Made by a program: the position numbers and the translations under genes
Shown: positions 8,919 through 16,597 of the stretch, piece by piece
How the letters are laid out: every line of letters starts with the position of its first letter
Numbering within the stretch: the stretch's first letter is position 1
DNA from: Nakamurella multipartita DSM 44233
GTDB lineage: Bacteria > Actinomycetota > Actinomycetes > Mycobacteriales > Nakamurellaceae
DNA length: 64,000 bases
Assembly (NCBI RefSeq): GCF_000024365.1
Contig: NC_013235.1
Location: 1,674,001-1,738,000 of the forward strand
Direction of reading: 5' to 3'
The notes under the pieces: model-generated
The model's database searches: none
What the model was told of the DNA's origin: nothing
The model's input: the letters and a program-made list of their open reading frames with translations, nothing else

Positions 8919-10157
8919 TTGTCCCTGCCTGAATGCGATTTCTACGTCGGTATCGATTGGGCCGCCGAAACGCACGCCGTGTGTGTGCAGGACGCGGCCG
9001 GGAAGATCACCGCGCAGTTCACGATCGAGCACACTGCCGACGGTTTCGCGACCCTGTTGGCCCGCCTGGGTCGGTTGGCCAGCGACCCGATGCAGGTCAG
9101 CGTCGCCCTGGAACGGCCCGACGGTCGGCTGGTCGACGCCCTGCTCGAAGCGGGCAACCCGGTGGTGCCGGTCAGCCCGAACGCGATCAAGACCTGGCGC
9201 GACGGGGAGGTACTGTCCGGCGCCAAGTCCGACGCCGGCGACGCCGCCGTCATCGCCGAATATCTGCGGCTGCGGTCGCACCGGCTGCGGCCGGCCACCC
9301 CGTTCACCCCGGCGACCAGGGCGCTGCGTACGGTCGTACGCACCCGCGATGACATCGTGGCCATGCGGACCGCCACGGCGAACCAGCTGACCGCCCTGCT
9401 CGATGCCCACTGGCCCGGCGCCACCAAGGTTTTCGCCGATATCGAGTCGCCGATCGCGTTGGAGTTCCTGACCCGGTACCCGACCGCCAAACACGCCGCG
9501 GGCCTGGGTGAGAAGCGCATGGCCGCGTTCTGCGTCAAGCACGGCTACTCCGGTCGCCGCTCGGCCGCGGAGCTGCTGACCCGATTGCGGGCTGCGCCGG
9601 CCGGCACCACCGACCCGGACCTGGTCGAGGCCGTCCGGGACGCCGTGCTGGCGCTGGTGGCCGTGCTGCGCACCCTGGGCGAGACCCGCAAGGACCTGGA
9701 CCGGTCGGTGACCGCCCACCTCGGGGAGCGCCCGGACGCCGCGATCTTCACGTCGCTGCCAAGGTCGGGTCAGATCAACGCCGCCCAGGTGCTCGCCGAG
9801 TGGGGCGATTCTCGGCAAGCCTACGACTCGCCCGACGCCGTCGCGGCGTTGGCCGGCCTGACCCCGGTCACCAAAGCGTCCGGTAAATATCATGCCGTGC
9901 ATTTCCGGTGGGCCTGCAACAAACGATTCCGTAAAGCGATGACCACGTTCGCCGACAACAGTCGCCACCAAAGCCCGTGGGCCGCCGAGGTCTACCGCAG
10001 AGCTATCCAACGCGGGCACGACCACCCGCACGCCGTCCGGGTCCTGGCCCGCGCCTGGGTGCGCGTGATCTACCGCTGCTGGCTCGACCGAGAGCCTTAC
10101 GACCCGGCCAGGCACGGCAACGCGAACAAGATCAACAGCGGGCAACTTGCGGCCTGA
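8919..10157 (+). CDS. IS110-family transposase (DEDD recombinase)
   Basis: The 412-residue protein has the N-terminal RuvC-like DEDD domain: FYVGIDWAAETHAV (first Asp), VSVALERPDGRLVDAL (Glu) and GAKSDAGDAAVIAEYLR (Asp pair). The C-terminal Tnp_20 domain carries the conserved serine region: FTSLPRSGQINAAQVLAEWGD, then LAGLTPVTKASGK and FRWACNKRFRKAMTTFA. Length and all catalytic residues look intact, so it may still be active. I chose the TTG at 8919 because GAGGAG (8905-8910) lies 8 nt upstream. It is transcribed against the operon it interrupts. Confidence 0.93.
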   Translation: MSLPECDFYVGIDWAAETHAVCVQDAAGKITAQFTIEHTADGFATLLARLGRLASDPMQVSVALERPDGRLVDALLEAGNPVVPVSPNAIKTWRDGEVLSGAKSDAGDAAVIAEYLRLRSHRLRPATPFTPATRALRTVVRTRDDIVAMRTATANQLTALLDAHWPGATKVFADIESPIALEFLTRYPTAKHAAGLGEKRMAAFCVKHGYSGRRSAAELLTRLRAAPAGTTDPDLVEAVRDAVLALVAVLRTLGETRKDLDRSVTAHLGERPDAAIFTSLPRSGQINAAQVLAEWGDSRQAYDSPDAVAALAGLTPVTKASGKYHAVHFRWACNKRFRKAMTTFADNSRHQSPWAAEVYRRAIQRGHDHPHAVRVLARAWVRVIYRCWLDREPYDPARHGNANKINSGQLAA

Positions 10158-10174
10158 GGTTGACACAGAGGGTG

Positions 10175-10768
10175 TCATGCGATGGCCTGCGTGTCCACCC
10201 GGAACGGGCGCCGCACCGGGCCCTGCGGACCACGGAAAATCCGCTCGCCCATGCCGTTCTCGACCACCCACTGGTAGTCATGGCCGGCCGAGCCGGGGTA
10301 GACGGCCAGGAACTGGTACTCGTCGTCGCCGGTGTTCACGCTGCGGTGTGCCCAGCCGGGCGGCATGTACCCGATGACCCCCGGGGTCATCTCGATCCAG
10401 GACGTCGTCGTGCCGTCGAAGGTCAGCAGCCCGCCGGTCCCGCGCAGGCACAAGTAGATCTCGCCCTGCGGATCGGGGTGCTGGTGGCCCTTGGTCATGT
10501 AGAACTCGCCGCCCAGGGTGCCCGGGGCGATGGTGGTGATGGACTGGGGCAGTTCCCGCGGCAGCTCGGGCACCGGCGAGGACGCGACCGTGTAGACGAT
10601 CGGGTCGGGCCCGTCGGCGAGTTGCCGGCGCAGCCCCTCCTGCTCGAAAAGTCCTTCCAGGCTGGACATCCGGCGCACCAGGACGGGGCCGGCCGGTTCG
10701 GCGGTGGCGGCCGGGCTGTCGAACACGATGCGCAAGGGCGCCAGTGGCGGGGCGAGGAACGACGGCAT
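10175..10768 (-). CDS. Cupin-type glucose-6-phosphate isomerase
   Basis: The 197-residue protein matches the cupin phosphoglucose isomerase family (archaeal-type PGI), unrelated to the usual PGI fold. The metal and active-site motif is clear: GEFYMTKGHQHPDPQGEIYLCLRG (His, His, Glu), followed by GYMPPGWAHRSVNTGDDEY with the last His ligand. The ATG at 10768 has an AAAGGA ribosome site. It stands alone and divergent from the aldolase operon, with GAAATTTC palindromes upstream. Its stop codon touches the right end of the IS110 element. It might act on another sugar phosphate in this cluster; that is inference. Confidence 0.85.
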   Translation of the reverse strand: MPSFLAPPLAPLRIVFDSPAATAEPAGPVLVRRMSSLEGLFEQEGLRRQLADGPDPIVYTVASSPVPELPRELPQSITTIAPGTLGGEFYMTKGHQHPDPQGEIYLCLRGTGGLLTFDGTTTSWIEMTPGVIGYMPPGWAHRSVNTGDDEYQFLAVYPGSAGHDYQWVVENGMGERIFRGPQGPVRRPFRVDTQAIA

Positions 10769-10830
10769 GAAGGCGGGTCCTTTCCGGACGGCGATCGGGG
10801 GGATGGGACGAGAGCATGGCAGACATGAAA

Positions 10831-10840
10831 AGAAATTTGC
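10831..10840. promoter_or_regulatory. Candidate RpiR operator 1 (AGAAATTTGC)
   Basis: Near-palindrome with core GAAATTTG, 28 bp from the next copy, in the upstream region of the cupin isomerase gene. One mismatch from the perfect core. Confidence 0.45.
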
Positions 10841-10858
10841 AAGCATTGTTTACTGCGA

Positions 10859-10868
10859 AGAAATTTCT
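10859..10868. promoter_or_regulatory. Candidate RpiR operator 2 (AGAAATTTCT)
   Basis: Perfect 10-bp palindrome AGAAATTTCT in the cupin isomerase upstream region. Such AT-rich GAAATTTC boxes are typical of RpiR-type operators and stand out in this GC-rich DNA. Confidence 0.55.
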
Positions 10869-11057
10869 GCCGCCCGCGTCACAGTGGCCCGGGGGAGGTG
10901 CGGACGGGGCCGCCGATCTCCGCAGCCGACCGGCGGTGCCCGGATGGCCTGCGCGGATCAAACAGCACCAAATGTGACCAAAGTGCAGCGAATCAACGAG
11001 TTCAGCCGCGCCGGGGTAGTTGATCCGCGCGGAAAGCGGTGAGGGGAGGTGACGCTA

Positions 11058-11067
11058 CGAAATTTCT
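11058..11067. promoter_or_regulatory. Candidate RpiR operator 3 (CGAAATTTCT)
   Basis: Perfect core GAAATTTC (11059-11066), just upstream of the candidate TTGACG promoter element of the aldolase operon. Three helical turns from copy 4. Confidence 0.55.
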
Positions 11068-11088
11068 ACGACAGGTATTGACGACTCT

Positions 11089-11098
11089 CGAAATTCCT
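11089..11098. promoter_or_regulatory. Candidate RpiR operator 4 (CGAAATTCCT)
   Basis: Core GAAATTCC with one mismatch. It lies between the TTGACG (11078) and the following -10 position, so a bound repressor would block polymerase. Confidence 0.5.
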
Positions 11099-11318
11099 GC
11101 CAGAGTCATCGGCACACCAGTTCGGCGGGCTTGCCCCGACCGGCCGGCGACACCCCCAACGGAGAGGGAAGGGTCCGACGATGACGCCCATCGCTGCAGT
11201 CCCCGGGACCCCGACCGTCGACCCGTGGAAGTCGTCCCCCAGTGCTCACCCGGACTCCGCCACGCCGGCGACCGGTCCGGGCCGTTCCCCCCGCCCGCCC
11301 CGCCGCAGAAAGGTCCGC

Positions 11319-12008
11319 ATGAACCACCAAGACATCGAGAACCGTCTCCGGGAAACGGGTGTCGTGCCGGTGGTGACCATCCGGAACGCGACCGACGCCC
11401 CCGCCCTGGGGGCTGCGCTGGCCGCCGGTGGCCTGCCGATCGCGGAGATCACCTTCCGCACCGATGCCGCGGCGGAGGCCATCGCCCAGCTGCGCCGGTA
11501 CACCCCCGAGGTGCTGGTCGGGGCCGGCACCGTGCTGGACGTGCCCACCCTGCAGGCCGCCCAGCGGGCCGGCGCCGTCTTCGCGGTCGCGCCCGGCCTC
11601 AACCCCGAGGTCGTCGACGCCGGTCGCGAGCTGGGCCTGCCGGTCATCCCCGGGGTCAGCTCGCCCACCGACATCGAGGCCGCGCTGGCCCGAGACATCA
11701 CGCTGGTCAAGTTCTTCCCGGCCGAGGCGGCCGGCGGTCTGGCCTTCCTCAAGGCCGTGTCCGCCCCCTACGCCGGGGTGTCCTTCATGCCGACCGGCGG
11801 CATCACCCCGGCCAACCTGTCCGACTACCTGGCCCAGCCGTTCGTCGCGGCCTGCGGCGGTTCCTGGATCGCCACCGAGAAGGCCATCGCCGAGCAGCGT
11901 TTCGACGACATCGCGGCCGCCGCCCGGACCGCCCGGGCGCTGGCCGCGCCGTTCCGCAGCACCCACCCGACCGTGACCCGAGCCCCCCTGGAAACGAGGA
12001 GCGCATGA
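11319..12008 (+). CDS. eda: KDPG/KHG-type aldolase
   Basis: The 229-residue class I aldolase would cleave 2-keto-3-deoxy-6-phosphogluconate (or the galactonate analogue) to pyruvate and glyceraldehyde-3-phosphate. Family landmarks are VVPVVTIRNA, GLPIAEITFRT (catalytic Glu), VLVGAGTVLDV, GAVFAVAPGLNPEV, LPVIPGVSSPTDIEAAL and the Schiff-base Lys in ITLVKFFPAEAAGG (about residue 130). The ATG at 11319 has AGAAAGG 6 nt upstream; a longer frame from 11181 lacks homology. It is the first gene of the operon and overlaps the next gene by 4 nt (ATGA). No matching dehydratase is seen nearby, so the source of its substrate is open. Confidence 0.9.
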   Translation: MNHQDIENRLRETGVVPVVTIRNATDAPALGAALAAGGLPIAEITFRTDAAAEAIAQLRRYTPEVLVGAGTVLDVPTLQAAQRAGAVFAVAPGLNPEVVDAGRELGLPVIPGVSSPTDIEAALARDITLVKFFPAEAAGGLAFLKAVSAPYAGVSFMPTGGITPANLSDYLAQPFVAACGGSWIATEKAIAEQRFDDIAAAARTARALAAPFRSTHPTVTRAPLETRSA

Positions 12009-12865
12009 GTACCGCCACCGATTACGTCCCCGACTACATCGCCACCCCCGGCACCGCCCTGGCTGGGAAGGTCGCCATCGTCACCGGCGGCGCGTCCGGC
12101 ATCGGCGACGCCGTCGGCCGGGTCTTCGCCGCCAACCAGGCCAAGGTCGTGCTGGTGGACGTGGACACCGATCGGCTCAAGAAGGTGGTGGCCAGCATCC
12201 AGGACGGCTCCCCGGAGGCCACCGTGGTCGGGGTGACCGCCGACGTCACCGACGAGGCCGCCGTGCAGGCGATCTTCGCGCAGGCCGTCGCCGACTGGGG
12301 CCGGGTGGACCTGGTCGTGAACAGCGCCGGCCGGGACTCGCTGTCCCCGCCGGTCACCGAGGTCACCCTCGAGGAGTGGAACGCCACCATCGGGCCGAAC
12401 CTGACCGCGGTGTTCCTGATGTGCCGCGAGGCGTTCCGGGTGATGCAGACCCAGGAGTCCGGCGGCCGGATCATCAACATGGGCTCCTCGTCGACCCGGC
12501 TGGCCTCGGGCCCCGGGCACAGCCCCTACCGGGCGTCCAAGCACGGCATGCTCGGCTTCAGCAAGAACATCCTGCTCGAGGGCAAGGGCAAGAACATCGG
12601 CGTGACGGTGATGAACCCGTCGCACGTGGCCACCCCGATGACCCAGATCATCGACAAGGGCCTGTACGACGGCGACATCCCGGCCTACGTGGACGGCTGG
12701 CTGGACGAGAAGGAAATCCGCGAGGGCATCCACGCCAGCTGCATCGACGTGGCCAACGTGGCCGAGGCGGCGCTATACGTGGCGACCCGCACCCCGGACG
12801 TCACCATCCCGACCTTCTCGATGTACCCGACCCACAAGGCCCATCGCTACGGCATGGAAATCTGA
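12005..12865 (+). CDS. SDR-family oxidoreductase
   Basis: The 286-residue short-chain dehydrogenase has the NAD(P) motif VTGGASGIGDAVG (about 26-38), acidic residues after the second strand (LVDVDTDRL), which favour NAD, and NSAG. The catalytic set is NMGSSSTR and SPYRASKHG. An unusual N-terminal tail of about 20 residues precedes the fold, and the C-terminus ends in PTFSMYPTHKAHRYGMEI. It overlaps the aldolase by ATGA and is followed 11 nt later by the GatD-like dehydrogenase, so it is one of the sugar or polyol oxidoreductases of this operon. The exact substrate is unknown. Confidence 0.88.
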   Translation: MSTATDYVPDYIATPGTALAGKVAIVTGGASGIGDAVGRVFAANQAKVVLVDVDTDRLKKVVASIQDGSPEATVVGVTADVTDEAAVQAIFAQAVADWGRVDLVVNSAGRDSLSPPVTEVTLEEWNATIGPNLTAVFLMCREAFRVMQTQESGGRIINMGSSSTRLASGPGHSPYRASKHGMLGFSKNILLEGKGKNIGVTVMNPSHVATPMTQIIDKGLYDGDIPAYVDGWLDEKEIREGIHASCIDVANVAEAALYVATRTPDVTIPTFSMYPTHKAHRYGMEI

Positions 12866-12876
12866 GGAAACCGATC

Positions 12877-13986
12877 ATGAAGGCAGTCGTGCTCGACGCC
12901 CCCGGCGTCCTGCGTCACGGCGAGGTGCCCGACCCGCAGCCGTTCGGCGAGCGGCCCGTGCTGGTCCGGGTCGGCGCCGTCGGAGTCTGCGGATCCGACC
13001 TGCTGCGGGTCGGTCACGGCACCGCGTACCACTACCCGCTGGTCCTGGGCCACGAGTTCTCCGCGGTCGTCGAGCAGCCTCCGGCCGGCTCCCGCTTCAG
13101 CCCGGGGGACCGGGTCGCGGTCTTCCCGCTGCTGCCCAACCCGGACGACCCGCTCACCGAGATCGGCGAACCGGCCCTGGGTTCGGGCTACGACTACTTC
13201 GGATCCCGCCGCGACGGGGGACTGGCGGAGCTGCTCTGGGTCCCCGAGCGCAATCTGGTGCCGGTCCCGGCGAGCATGCCGCTGCTGCACGCGGCCATGG
13301 TCGAGCCGGCCGCGGTGGCCCTGCATGCGGTGCGCAAGCTGTCCGTGCCGGCCGCCGGCTCGGCCCTGGTGATCGGCGCCGGCCCGATCGGGGCCCTAGC
13401 CGCCCAGTGGCTGCGGGTGCTGGGCTGGAGCCGGGTCCTGGTCGCCGACGTCGATCCCCGCAAGCGGGCGGTGATGGCCGATCTGGGCTTCGAGACGATC
13501 GACCCGGGTGATCCGGCCGCCGGTGGGACGGTGGCCCAGGTGCTGGCCGCCACCGGCCGCGGCGTGGATGCCGCAGTCGAGGCCAGCGGGCTGCCGGCCA
13601 CCCTGCTGCAGACGCTGGAGGCCACCGCCCCGCGCGGCCAGGTGCTCATCCTGGGCGATCTCAAGGGCGACGTCACCATTGGCCGGGCGCTGATCTCGTC
13701 GCTGATCCGCCGCGAACTCATTGTCTACGGCACCTGGAACTCGACGATCGGCCCGGCCGGGCACAGCGAGTGGGACATGGTGGTCGACGCGGTCGCCACC
13801 GGCCGGATCGCGCTCGCCCCGCTGATCAGTCACGCCGCCCCGCTGGAGACCGCGCCCGAGTTGTTCGCCGATCTGCTGGCCCGCCGGCAGTGGTCGAACA
13901 AGGTGCTCTTCGCGATCTCGCCGGAGGCGCGGTCCGAAGCGGCCGCCCTGGCCGCCGGCGAATCCGCCCTGGCCGGTGCCCGATGA
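12877..13986 (+). CDS. GatD-like medium-chain dehydrogenase lacking structural-zinc cysteines
   Basis: The 369-residue MDR dehydrogenase resembles galactitol-1-phosphate 5-dehydrogenase: AVGVCGSDLLRVGHG (catalytic-zinc Cys), PLVLGHEFSAVVEQ (His and Glu), YDYFGSRRDGGLAELLWVPE and GAGPIGALAAQWLRVLG (Rossmann). The lobe that usually carries four cysteines for a structural zinc (VFPLLPNPDDPLTEIG here, where GatD has PLLPC...C..C) has none, so this zinc is lost while the catalytic site is kept. GAGGAAA precedes the ATG at 12877. It overlaps the next MDR gene by ATGA, giving two polyol dehydrogenases in series. Confidence 0.87.
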   Translation: MKAVVLDAPGVLRHGEVPDPQPFGERPVLVRVGAVGVCGSDLLRVGHGTAYHYPLVLGHEFSAVVEQPPAGSRFSPGDRVAVFPLLPNPDDPLTEIGEPALGSGYDYFGSRRDGGLAELLWVPERNLVPVPASMPLLHAAMVEPAAVALHAVRKLSVPAAGSALVIGAGPIGALAAQWLRVLGWSRVLVADVDPRKRAVMADLGFETIDPGDPAAGGTVAQVLAATGRGVDAAVEASGLPATLLQTLEATAPRGQVLILGDLKGDVTIGRALISSLIRRELIVYGTWNSTIGPAGHSEWDMVVDAVATGRIALAPLISHAAPLETAPELFADLLARRQWSNKVLFAISPEARSEAAALAAGESALAGAR

Positions 13987-15086
13987 GGGCCGCCGTCTTC
14001 CACGCGCCCGGCACCGTCGTGCTGGAGGACCGGCCGATTCCCGCGGTCGGGCCGGGCGATCTGCTCATCAGGGTGCAGGCCGCCTCGGTCTGCGGCACGG
14101 ATCTGCGCATCTTCAACTACGGCCACTTCAAGCTCGCCCCCGGCGCCCACCGGGTGCAGGGTCACGAGACGGCCGGCGAGATCGTGGCCACCGGCGACGA
14201 GGTCACCGGGTACGCGGTGGGCGACCGGGTCAGTGTCACCCCCAACGTCGGCTGCGGCCGGTGCCCGATGTGCCTGCGCGGGTTGAACAACATGTGCCCG
14301 GATTACGAGGCCTTCGGGGTCAGCCTGGACGGCGGATTCGCCGAATACCTGCTGGTGCCGGCCTTCGCGGTGCAGCGGGGCAACGTCTTCCACCTGCCGG
14401 CCGGTCTGGACTACACCCAGGCCGCCCTGGTCGAGCCGTTCTCGTGCTGCCTGCGGGGGGTGCGGTCGGTCGGGATCGGTCCCCAGGACGACGTGCTGGT
14501 GGTCGGGGCCGGGCCGATCGGGGCGTTCACCGTCATGCTGGCCCGGCTGGCCGGGGCCCGGCGGATCATCGTGGCCAACCGCAGCCGGGGCCGGCTGGCG
14601 CAGCTGGCCGGCTACGGCGCCGACACCCTGATCGAGGTCGGCGACCGGGACCTGGTCGAGGCGGTCAAGGCCGAGACCGGCGGCCGCGGCGTCGATGTCG
14701 CCATCACCGCGGCCTCCAGCGCGCAGGTGCAGGCGGACGCGGTGCAGCTGCTGGCCACCCACGGCCGGCTCAACTTCTTCGCCGGGCTCAGCGGTCGGGG
14801 CGGCCCACCCACGGTGGCCATCGACACCAACCGGGTGCACTACCAGGGCCTGACGCTGACCGGCACGACCGGATCGAGCAACGCCGACTACGCCGACGCG
14901 CTGCAGATCGTGGGGCAGGGCCGGGTCGACCTGAGCGGCCTGCTCACCCGGACGTTCTCGGTCGAGGACATCCACGAGGCCTTCGCCTACGCCGCGTCCG
15001 GCGCCGGCATGAAGGCCGGCATCGCCTTCGGCACCGACCCGTCCGCCCGCGCAGCGGACCTGGAACAGGCAGGAGTGCCCGCATGA
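13983..15086 (+). CDS. Zinc-dependent polyol dehydrogenase (iditol/sorbitol dehydrogenase-like)
   Basis: The 367-residue MDR dehydrogenase has both zinc sites. The catalytic site is in SVCGTDLRIF and VQGHETAGEIV; the structural site has four cysteines in VGCGRCPMCLRGLNNMCPDY. The coenzyme motif is VVGAGPIGAFTVML. The best general match is the sorbitol/L-iditol 2-dehydrogenase group. It is coupled by 4-nt overlaps both to the GatD-like gene upstream and to the kinase downstream, so polyol oxidation and phosphorylation are made together. Confidence 0.88.
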   Translation: MRAAVFHAPGTVVLEDRPIPAVGPGDLLIRVQAASVCGTDLRIFNYGHFKLAPGAHRVQGHETAGEIVATGDEVTGYAVGDRVSVTPNVGCGRCPMCLRGLNNMCPDYEAFGVSLDGGFAEYLLVPAFAVQRGNVFHLPAGLDYTQAALVEPFSCCLRGVRSVGIGPQDDVLVVGAGPIGAFTVMLARLAGARRIIVANRSRGRLAQLAGYGADTLIEVGDRDLVEAVKAETGGRGVDVAITAASSAQVQADAVQLLATHGRLNFFAGLSGRGGPPTVAIDTNRVHYQGLTLTGTTGSSNADYADALQIVGQGRVDLSGLLTRTFSVEDIHEAFAYAASGAGMKAGIAFGTDPSARAADLEQAGVPA

Positions 15087-16597
15087 GCGGCAGCGTCGTG
15101 ATGGCGATGGACGCCGGCACCACCGGCATCCGGGCCATCCTGTTCGACAAGGCCGGCGAGGTCGTCGCCGAGGCCAGCCAGGAGTTCCGGCAGATCTACC
15201 CGCAGTCCGGCTGGGTCGAGCACGACCCGGTGGACATCTGGAACACCCAGCTGACGGTGGCGCACAAGGTCCTCGACGTGGCCGGCCTGGCCGCCGACCA
15301 AGTGGCCGCCATCGGCATCACCAACCAGCGGGAGACCACCGTGGTCTGGGACCGGCACACCGGCCACCCGGTCTACAACGCCATCGTCTGGCAGGACCGG
15401 CGTACCGCCGGCCGGTGTGACGAGCTCAAGGCTTGGGGGCTGACCGATCACGTCCGGCGGACCACCGGGCTGGTCATCGACGCGTACTTCTCCGGCACCA
15501 AGATCGACTGGATCCTGCGCAACGTGCCCGGGGCGCGCGAGCGGGCGGCCGCCGGCGACCTGCTCTTCGGCACGGTCGACAGCTGGCTGATCTGGAACCT
15601 GACCGGCGGCGCGGGATCGTCGGCGGCGGTGCACGTCACCGACTACTCCAACGCCTCGCGCACCATGCTGTTCGACATCAACCGGCTCGACTGGGACCCG
15701 ACCATGCTGGCCGAGCTGGACATCCCGCGGTCGATGCTGCCGCAGGTGCGGCCGACCAGCGAGATCTTCGGCCACACCGACGCATCGGTGTTCTTCGGCG
15801 TCCCCGTCCCGGTCGCCGCGGCGGTCGGCGATCAGCATGCCGCCCTGTTCGGCCAGGCCTGCTTCGAACCCGGCATGATCAAGTCCACCTACGGCACCGG
15901 TGCCTCCCTGCTGATGAACACCGGTGAGCGGCCGGTGTTCTCGGACAAGGGCCTGCTGACCACGGTCGCCTGGGGCGTGGACGGGCAGGTCCAGTACGCC
16001 CTGGAGGGACTGATCTTCGTCTCCGCCGCCAGCATCCAGTGGCTGCGGGACGAGCTGAAGATCATCTACGACTCGGCCGACACCGAGTACGCGGCGCTGC
16101 GGGTCCCGGACTCGGGCGGGGTCTACTTCGTCCCCGCGTTCGTCGGGCTGGCCGCGCCCTACTGGGACCCCTACGCCCGCGGCGGCATCCTGGGCCTGAG
16201 CTTCGGGGTGAACCGCAACCACGTCATCCGCGCGGCGCTGGAGGCCATCGCCTACCAGATCCGGGATCTGACCGACGCCATGCAGACCGATTCCGGCATC
16301 CCGCTGGTCGAGGTCAAGGTGGACGGCGGCGCCTCGAAGAACAACTTCCTCATGCAGTTCCAGGCCGATCTGCTCGGGGTGCCCGCGCTGCGGCCCGTCG
16401 TCACCGAGTCCTCCGCCCGCGGCGCGGCCTTCCTGGCCGGCCTGGCCGTCGGGTTCTGGGCCGATCGGGCCGAACTGGTCGATTCCTTCCGGCTGGACCG
16501 CCGGTTCGAACCGGCCATGAAGGCCGACGAGGCCGACCGGTTACATGCCGGCTGGCTGCGGGCCGTCGAGCGGGTCCGCGACTGGGAGGAGCACTGA
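15083..16597 (+). CDS. FGGY-family kinase of the glycerol kinase subgroup
   Basis: The 504-residue sugar/polyol kinase is close to GlpK: MAMDAGTTGIRAILFD (phosphate 1), GWVEHDPVDIW, ITNQRETTVVWDRHTG, NAIVWQDRRTA, GDQHAALFGQ, KSTYGTGASLLMNTGE, YALEGLIFVSAASIQWLRD and VDGGASKNNFLMQFQADLLG (adenosine site). Length is normal for GlpK. Its place among polyol dehydrogenases and an RbsABC-type importer suggests a substrate other than, or in addition to, glycerol. I therefore withhold the symbol. It overlaps the upstream dehydrogenase by ATGA and touches the downstream gene start. Confidence 0.9.
   Translation: MSGSVVMAMDAGTTGIRAILFDKAGEVVAEASQEFRQIYPQSGWVEHDPVDIWNTQLTVAHKVLDVAGLAADQVAAIGITNQRETTVVWDRHTGHPVYNAIVWQDRRTAGRCDELKAWGLTDHVRRTTGLVIDAYFSGTKIDWILRNVPGARERAAAGDLLFGTVDSWLIWNLTGGAGSSAAVHVTDYSNASRTMLFDINRLDWDPTMLAELDIPRSMLPQVRPTSEIFGHTDASVFFGVPVPVAAAVGDQHAALFGQACFEPGMIKSTYGTGASLLMNTGERPVFSDKGLLTTVAWGVDGQVQYALEGLIFVSAASIQWLRDELKIIYDSADTEYAALRVPDSGGVYFVPAFVGLAAPYWDPYARGGILGLSFGVNRNHVIRAALEAIAYQIRDLTDAMQTDSGIPLVEVKVDGGASKNNFLMQFQADLLGVPALRPVVTESSARGAAFLAGLAVGFWADRAELVDSFRLDRRFEPAMKADEADRLHAGWLRAVERVRDWEEH

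Larger units (their letters stand above)
8711..10174 (+). mobile_element. IS110-family insertion sequence (bounds inferred)
   Basis: The element carries one IS110 transposase, a long left non-coding end (about 200 nt) and a very short right end, as usual for IS110. The bounds rest on an 8-bp direct repeat, AGAGGGTG, found at 8711-8718 and 10167-10174. Joining the flanks at this repeat places the cupin stop codon 36 nt before the hydroxyacid dehydrogenase start, with that gene's ribosome site intact. This is a sensible pre-insertion operon. The right end also forms the palindrome TGACAC-AGAGG-GTGTCA (10161-10177), half in the element and half in the flank. The left non-coding end is where IS110 bridge RNAs are encoded. 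Confidence 0.75.
10769..11318. other. Divergent regulatory region between cupin isomerase and aldolase operon
   Basis: These 550 bp hold no credible gene. The left and middle parts are clearly more AT-rich than the surroundings and contain four GAAATTTC-type palindromes, listed separately, in two pairs about 28 and 31 bp apart. A possible promoter for the operon is TTGACG (11078-11083), a 17-nt spacer and CAGAGT (11101-11106), with one palindrome inside the spacer. A frame that would extend the aldolase upstream (from 11181) has no homology, so I left it out. Confidence 0.6.

Noticed and set aside
11181..11318. N-terminal extension of the KDPG aldolase from ATG 11181
   Set aside because: The 46 extra residues are low-complexity and the ATG at 11319 has its own ribosome site and matches the family start.
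15083..16597. Firm assignment as glycerol kinase GlpK
   Set aside because: The motifs fit GlpK, but no glpF or glpD is nearby and the cluster handles polyols or ketoses, so the substrate is left open.
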